The notes under the pieces were generated by a model, which worked only from the letters and a program-made list of their open reading frames with translations, was not told the DNA's origin and did not search any database. A DNA stretch of 64,000 bases, taken from positions 815,425-879,424 of the forward strand of contig BCJX01000012.1 in the NCBI GenBank assembly GCA_001600415.1, given 5' to 3'. This DNA comes from Pascua guehoae (lineage: Eukaryota; Basidiomycota; Tremellomycetes; Trichosporonales; Trichosporonaceae). Positions 57,897 to 64,000 of the stretch are shown piece after piece; within the stretch, counting starts at the first letter, position 1; each line of letters starts with the position of its first letter. Position numbers and translations under genes: made by a program.

Positions 57897-60800
57897 CTAG
57901 GCGTCAGCCCGCAGGGCGTCGTCTGCGAGCTGTTTCGCGTGTTCGTCGAGGTCCATTGCGGGGACCTGTTCGCGCGCGGCGCCGTTTGGCGGCTGGGCGG
58001 CGTGTGCGTCGGCCTTTGCGTTGGCCTTTGCGTCCGTGTCCTTTTGGTGGCTCTCGTCGTCTTCATTGGCGCCGCCGTGCCATCCGCCCTCGTCGTGGGC
58101 CGCGCCCGTAACCTCGAGCGCGCCGGCGTCGAGGCCGACGGGGGCGCGGTCGTCGGCGGGAATCGGGGCGGCTTCGGACGGCGCGACGGGGTTGGCGCCA
58201 CTGGTCGACTCTTGCATCTTGACGTCGTTGACGGGGCCGATGGGGGCGACCGTCTTTTCATCGGGGGGCGCATCGTCGCCGGCTTCAAACACATTGTGGA
58301 TCGGCTCGGGGACCTCTTCGACCTTGGTGGTTACGGCGCTGTCGACATAGACCTTGGCCGCGGGCTCGGTCACAGCGCTCTGCGAGTAGTACTCGTGCAT
58401 GCTGCTGTGGAAGTCGCCGCTGAGGGTTAGCGACAGACGCAGGAAAAAGTACGCGACGTGACTCTACGCACCACGAAAAGTCCCAGGTCTTGAGCCATTT
58501 TGCGTCCTGGCACTTTTGGCGAGTCCAGGGGGTGGCATACGCGAGCGGCTTAAAGTAGTTGAACGACCACAGGGCGAGGACGACCACGACCATGGCAATC
58601 TGGAAACGCACGCGCGGGCGCACACGCGACGTCGCATAGTCGAACACGGTGCAGAAGAGGAGCACGGCAAACCACAGCGCCGGGAGGTAGTGGTGCAGGA
58701 AGAGCTGGCGCTGCATAAGGAAGAAGGGGAGGTAGTGCAGCGCCCAGCCCATGAGGAGGAACGCACACACCTCGTCGTAGAACGCGAGCTTGGCTGGAGG
58801 GGTGAGCTACGCACTCTGAGACACCACTCACGCTGCTGGAGGTCGCGGTACCCGCGCTTGGCACGGAGGATTAACAGACCGCGGAGGCCGAGGTAGAGCG
58901 TGATGGCCAGCGTCGAGCTCCACCACACGACCGGGTTACCGACGAGGTAGACCTGGCGGTGTTCCTTGACCCAGAAGTTGATGCCGCGGCGCAGCCACGG
59001 CCAGTGCTGGGGACGCGAGTCGTATGCGTGGCGCTCGGTGAGGCCAGCGTTGGTGCGCCACATGACGCCCTGGAGCTCGAGGAACTTGGAAAGGAAGCCA
59101 GGACGCTCGTAGTTTACCTTTTCGGCATCGGGGTCCACTGCGGGTTAGCACGGCTCCCGTATCTGGCCAACCCACGCTGTGCATGCGAGTTGGTCTCGAT
59201 AAACCAGAGCGAGTTTTCGTACGTCGGGTTCTTGTTGCACGTCACCTCCTGCTGCTCAAAGCCCCAGTCGGGGAGCTTGACCTTGTGCGAGAACAGGTAG
59301 CAGCCGGTCAGGACGTGGCGGAGACGGAACTGGCTGCGGAGCGTGCGCAGGCGGTGACGCGCCTTCCTGTCCCTCCTGCCACGCGTCTCGGGGACAATCT
59401 CGACGATAAAGTCGTCGTTGGCATCGCCAGCAAAGCTGAACTGTCAGCCTGGGCTGATTGGCAGTGGCGTGGATACTTACCCAGGGAAACCATAGCCCGA
59501 GACCTCATTCTGGAAGTCGACCTCGGAGACGGGCGGGCGCACGTCGTGCGAGTGCAGGCGCTTCTTGGTCGAAACGTGCTCAAGACGGAGCTTGGAGCCA
59601 GTGAGGATGTACTCCATCGGAATGTCATCCCAAGGGTAGGACTCGGGTCCGTCGGGCTCGGACGCGTTGACGAGGCGCCACACATTGTTGTCATCCTTGT
59701 GGGGGTACAAGGTGATCTGCTGCTCTGGAAAACTGTTAGTGACCGTGGCATCATTGAGGACATACGCTGCGAGCCGCCGGGGTACGCGTGCGGGTGCGAG
59801 TGGAGGTAGCCGCCCTGGGTGTGGACGTGGCGGATGCTGACTTTGGAGCCAAAGCCGATGTCGGCAAAAGTGTCCTCCATGCCGTGGCCCTGGAGGGTCT
59901 GCTGGAACTCGGAGCTCATGAACCCGTCGCCGTCGCCCGACTCGTTGAGGATCCAGAAGTGGACCATAAAGCAGAACATGTAGACAGTGGCGGGGGTAAC
60001 GATGAGACAGAGCGCGCGCGCAAGGAAGTGCTTGGCCCACATGCGCGGGGTGACCTTGAGGTTGCCGAGGAGGAGCCAGAGCTGGCGGATGGTGCCTAAG
60101 CCGACTGTGGCAATGGTAAACAGTCCGACCCACTTGCACGACGAGACGGCACCCAACGAGGCGCCCGTGAGGAACAGGTTGCGCCACCACGACTTTGTGA
60201 ATGCGCGGCCCTCCGAGTCATCGTTGGAGAAGCGCACCCAGAAGAAGATGGTGAGGGCGGTAAAGAAGATGAGGTACGAGTCGAGCAGAATCAGACGCGA
60301 CTGCGTCACGAGCGCATTGTCAAATGTGACGAGCAGCGAGCCGAGAATGGCCGAGGCGAGCGACAGGCGGAGGGAAATGAGCGTGAGGAAGGTGAGCGGG
60401 ACGACTGCGAGGCCAAAGAGCGCAGGGAAGGCGCGCATGATAATGTATGGGACCTTGGGCTCGAGGTAGTCCCTGCCGTGTGAGTTGACAACTTCTGGAA
60501 GAAGGAGGCCCCAACTCACTTGCCAATGTCCTTGAAGTCAAACTTGCCATCAAAGCGGCCGATGAATGCGCTGAGCGTGACGAGGAGCTTTGCGAGCGGG
60601 GGGTGGACGTCCATAAAGTATCTGCGGCGGATATACTTTGCCGCAAACCCACCAAAGTGGACCTCGTCGAAGCTGCAGTCAGCATTGGGTGTTGACGGAA
60701 GGTGCGTCGACGTGACCAGAGCGGACGGCGCGGACACTCTCTCTGTGCATGGAAGGTGCAGCATTGGGCAGGAGCAGTGGACGCTGATGGGGAAGACCAG

Positions 60801-61385
60801 GTCGCGTCCAGCATCAAAGCTACAGCAGGAGCATTGTTCCGCGTAGCTGACACCCCAAAGTAAAGGCGGCGGTGCACGAGATATTTCCGTACCCAGCCCG
60901 CAGTCTCCAGAGGCCTCGCAGTCACAACCCAACACGCCGCCGTCTCCACCCCACGAATGGCAGCACAACTCGCCGACTCACACAACAGAAGTAGGCCACG
61001 CGAGGTTCCACAGGCGCACAAACGACGCCACGACACAAACGGCGCCGAGCAAGATCCACTCGCGGCGCCGGAGTCCGCCGACAGATGCGCCGGCCCGCGT
61101 GCCGCGCCGTCCGCCAAATGCAACGGGGGCAGCGACGGGCCCGTCGTCCTTGTGGCGCAGGCGTGCGTCGGCGTCTGCTTCTGGGCTCGGTGCGCCCTGT
61201 GGCCTGGGGACGCCCGGGACGCCGGGGCCGGCACCGATGCCCGACGCCGGGTCGGTGGAGAGGGCGGGTGGAGCGGGGGATGAACCCCCGAGAAAGGCTG
61301 GGGAAGGCGACGAGAGGGGCCCGCCCGAGGGCGTGCCGCGGCGCCGCGCCTGGGCCGACGAGAGGGAACCCGACGAGAGGGACAT
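57897..61385 (-). CDS. PMT1: Dolichyl-phosphate-mannose protein O-mannosyltransferase, Pmt1 subfamily
   Basis: Eight exons give 972 residues: 61385-60982, 60672-60520, 60472-59766, 59724-59481, 59435-59176, 59137-58832, 58793-58472 and 58419-57897. Introns are 38-47 nt except the first (309 nt). The ER enzyme transfers mannose from dolichyl-phosphate mannose to Ser/Thr of secretory proteins. The first luminal loop carries FDEVHFGGFAAKYI with the catalytic Asp-Glu (137-138) and FMDVHPPLAKLL. A MIR domain spans about 390-580 (GGYLHSHPHAYPGGS, LYPHKDDNNVW, KRLHSHDVRPPVS, TGCYLFSHKVKLPDW), and membrane helices follow (LMQRQLFLHHYLPA). FDEVHFGG and GGYLHSH favour Pmt1 over Pmt2 (WDEAHFGKFG) and Pmt4. 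A Ser/Pro-rich N-terminus of about 100 residues and an acidic C-terminal tail (about 799-972) exceed the yeast length. Confidence 0.93.
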
Positions 61386-62151
61386 GGCGGTCGTGTCCCG
61401 GGTCTCAGAGGTAGAGTCGCGAATCGCAGTCGGCGGAGTAGAGTCGAGGTCGCAGGCGAGTCAAACGTGGGGGCAAGAAGAAAGGGAAAGAGTAGAAAAG
61501 CGAGGCAAGCAAAGGCCGCGTGCCCGGCGCCAGGAGAGTGCGGGCGGGCGAGTGACGGACGCGAACGGGGTCGTTTGCGTTTGGCGTGTTTGTAAAAGAC
61601 AAGACTAGTTTGCTACTACTCCTAGGTTGGTAGCAGCGAGAACAATGGGTTGGTTGGGTTGTCGCGTCGGCTGTCGGACACGTCGAGCACCTTTGGTGCA
61701 TGCAGTGCAACTCCAACCCACTGGAGATGCCAACGCCACGTGGTCGTGACCATGTGGCGTTTCCCAGCACCGCACCGCAGGGCCGCAGCGCGCAGCGCGC
61801 AGCACTCGCCGTCTAGCGTACAGCGTGCCAGGCACAGGGCCCCAGGTGTTTGAATCTGTTTCCGCTGCGCTCCCTGCCTTTGCCACTGAAATAGCATCCA
61901 GTGCATACTACTGCGCGACTGTGCAGAGGCCTTTGGCACGATGACAATGCGACATGCTTTGCCCGTGCCGCCGTGCTCGACAACAGCATCTCATGGACCC
62001 AATTAGCAAACCAGTCGCAGGTTGGTGAGCATGCTGCACAAGACACGTACCGTGGCAGGTCGGACCACAAGCCAAACGTGTCGCACACCGCCTGATACGA
62101 CGTTGAAACAGGTCAAATACACATAGCATGTACAATATCGCTCTATCCCAT
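61386..62151. other. Region between PMT1 start and CSL4 stop
   Basis: This holds the presumed PMT1 promoter and the 3' UTR of CSL4. No further gene is supported. Confidence 0.6.
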
Positions 62152-63115
62152 CTACGCGCCCTCTGGCTTTGCCACCTTTCGCCGCTCCGTCTTGCCCGTC
62201 TGCGGGTCCTCCATCTCCTGGTACGACACGGGGAGCAGCGGGTTGCCTGTGTGTGAGCTCTTGCCAAGCAACCGCCTAGCTCACCTTCCTCGGACGTGGC
62301 GTAGACGACGCCGAGCTCGTTGGCGGCCGTCGAGAGGTAGTAGCTACGTGCGTCACCGAGGGAGAGCTGGGTGTGAGTTTATGCGAGGCGGTGAGGGAGT
62401 GAGCAAGGAAGGAGTGATGATTGAGTGAGGAAAGGGGAGGGAAGCGCAAGCGGTATGCCAGCCGCCGTTTGCAGCTAATTGTTTACCACCTCCTAGCTGC
62501 CAGGTAGGGCCCACACTCACCACCTTGGCCTTGACAATGTCGCCGAGGCGGAAGCACTCGCCCATCTTGACCTTGTCGCGCTCCGTCAACCTGCGGTGAG
62601 CTAACATCGACCCGTGGCAGCTCACCTAATGTCCGCAATGCGCACGACGCCCGTGAGCTCCTCGCTCGACTCGGCGACGGGGTGCCCGTTGACGACCTGG
62701 ATTGTGATATGTGCCAGTGTCGGGGAGAGACGCGATACCTGTACATGTGTTAGAGGGGAAGGTCGGCTGCAAGGAAGGACATACTTGGCCCAGAACCTGT
62801 TGTTAGCAACCGACGTGCGACATTGAGGATAGCACAGCACGCAGGGCACCGTCCTCCCGTACGCGACTCACAAGGGATCCAATCTCGGGAACAGCCGCCG
62901 CATCAGGCTTGCCAATCACGCTCACGATCTGCGTATCAGCTCCATGTGGAAGGACTTGAGCTCACCGCCCCATCGCGCTTTGGGCGACCGACGACGCTCG
63001 CGAGGATCTTTCCGCCGTACTCGTAGCATCCGGGGCCGCACTGCGGCATGGGAGGGGTGGTGTACACGCTCGGCAGGGGTTGTCCTGGGAGGACGAGGGG
63101 TGCTGATGATGCCAT
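62152..63115 (-). CDS. CSL4: RNA exosome cap subunit Csl4 (EXOSC1)
   Basis: Seven exons give 192 residues, close to human EXOSC1: 63115-62966, 62928-62872, 62796-62785, 62738-62626, 62590-62521, 62366-62285 and 62246-62152. Csl4 is an S1-domain cap subunit of the 3'-5' RNA exosome in nucleus and cytoplasm. The N-terminal domain has CGPGCYEYGGKILASVVG. The S1 domain covers EIGSLVLGQVSRLSPTLAHI, GVVRIADIR and FRLGDIVKAKVLSLGDARSY. The C-terminus has ANELGVVYATSEEG and ends with KVAKPEGA. The third exon is only 12 nt and encodes Val-Leu-Gly-Gln. It is required to connect EIGSL to VSRLS in frame, and that spacing matches the family. Introns are 35-154 nt. CSL4 shares a divergent promoter region with the gene at 63744. 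Confidence 0.93.
62785..62796 (-). other. CSL4: 12-nt microexon of CSL4
   Basis: The minus strand reads a GCTAAC branch-like site, AACAACAG acceptor, GTTCTGGGCCAA, then a GTATGT donor. Four codons (Val-Leu-Gly-Gln) keep frame on both sides and restore the normal spacing of the S1 domain. Confidence 0.85.
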
Positions 63116-63743
63116 GGTAAGAGAGAGGTGAGGTGTTGTTGGTGGGTTGGGAGGAAGGGTGTTGCTTTGTTGCTTGTGGACGAGGTGGTCGACCTCCACC
63201 ACAAACAATTGTATCCCCCCATCAGCCTCCAGTGCCAATTCTGAGATTTTCCGCGGTGTTATTTTAGATATTACGTAAAGCCACGTTTATCTCCCAGTTT
63301 TTGTCAACTGCCGCCGGTGATGATATTATTGGGTGAGGTGCGGCAAGAGCGGGCCGTCAAACGGAGGGTCACATGCCGCTCAACACTACTGTAGGTGTTC
63401 CGTCGCTGCCCCGCCTGCACGCCTGCTTGTCCGCCTGAATGCAAAATGTGGGTCATGCGGCCCGGCCCCAACTGGGCTGCCGCGTTTGCCGCCCCATGCC
63501 GTCCGTTCCTTTTGGCCCTGCCCCCCTGTGGTGGGGTTGTCGACCCATTCACTGGCTGGGCCAGGGCTGCTGGCACTGGGCGCGGCGGCTGGGTTGCTCG
63601 GTTTGGTGTCTGTCTGTCATGCGGCATGCGGCTACGGCAGACCAGACGGCCTGGATAGTGGGGCGGCACACAGTCTCTAAACCTCGTCAAAGACGACTAC
63701 CACAATCTCCCCCTGCATCAATCCTTTCCCATCTACAGCCACG
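63116..63743. other. Divergent promoter region between CSL4 and the right-edge gene
   Basis: About 630 bp of non-coding sequence between start codons on opposite strands. An AT-rich patch (TTATTTTAGATATTACGTAA) lies near 63260, unusual for this GC-rich window. Confidence 0.55.
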
Positions 63744-64000
63744 ATGCTCTCTCTCGCCCACGCCGCCCGGCGCCATGTCGCCAACAGCTCGCTCATCGCG
63801 TCCCGTTGTGAGTAGAGAATGGGCGCGCGCCCCCTCCCTCGAGAAAAACACAGTGCACGCACGCTTTTGCGCTGGGTTCTCTGCGAATCAAACGCAAATG
63901 CACGCCGGCGGCATGGGTTTACCCCAACGGCATGCTCCCCCGCATCTCACCGCCCCGCACACACTCGTCCAAACAAGCTCTGCAACTTGGAGTAGTCTTC
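63744..64000 (+). CDS. First exon of a gene cut by the window edge, possible mitochondrial protein
   Basis: ATG at 63744 opens a 64-nt exon, MLSLAHAARRHVANSSLIAS plus Arg, ending at a GTGAGT donor at 63808. The peptide has Arg, Ser, Ala and Leu and no acidic residue, as in a mitochondrial presequence. A following exon is not resolved before the edge, so identity is unknown. Confidence 0.45.

Overview
The window is a gene-dense, GC-rich piece of a fungal nuclear chromosome. Most genes are split by very short GT-AG introns (many 35-60 nt), there is an intron-containing nuclear tRNA-Asn, and the recognisable proteins are eukaryotic housekeeping proteins with fungal relatives: essential myosin light chain Cdc4, Ded1 helicase, Pmt1 O-mannosyltransferase, exosome Csl4, Mri1 and a Kti13/Ats1-type RCC1 protein. 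Intron size, GC content and long Ser/Pro-rich single-exon proteins suggest a basidiomycete yeast, probably Tremellomycetes (Trichosporonales-like). That placement is inference; I could not run a search. I see no bacterial or viral genes, CRISPR array or secondary-metabolite cluster.

Layout. 1-12.7 kb: three minus-strand genes, namely a four-pass membrane protein (1814-3291), an unrecognised split gene (5234-6387, 5' end unresolved) and an NT-C2 (EEIG1/EHBP1-type) protein (7462-10064). 12.7-18 kb: MRI1 of the methionine salvage pathway on plus and a His/Asp- and Ser/Pro-rich unknown on minus, convergent. 18-24.2 kb: a gene-poor zone with a 56-nt poly(C) run, a CpG-rich block of about 2.8 kb that I cannot explain, a tRNA-Asn and a decayed partial tRNA copy. 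24.2-34.6 kb: plus-strand Kti13-like RCC1 protein, a 1274-residue disordered protein and a glutathione S-transferase. 34.6-44.2 kb: one 3112-residue disordered protein ending in a RING-H2 finger. 45.1-50.3 kb: cdc4 (minus) and DED1 (plus), divergent. 53.2-57.1 kb: a single-pass membrane protein interrupted by a 702-nt run of Ns. 57.9-63.1 kb: PMT1 and CSL4 in tandem on minus, CSL4 containing a 12-nt microexon. Right edge: the first exon of a possible mitochondrial protein.

The genes do not form a pathway cluster. They cover translation (Ded1), RNA decay (Csl4), cytokinesis (Cdc4), ER glycosylation (Pmt1), methionine salvage (Mri1) and tRNA or diphthamide modification (Kti13-like). The least understood content is the set of giant low-complexity proteins and the 19.3-22.1 kb block. 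Exon boundaries were read by eye from splice sites, phase and family similarity. They sum to whole codons for every complete multi-exon model, but need RNA evidence.
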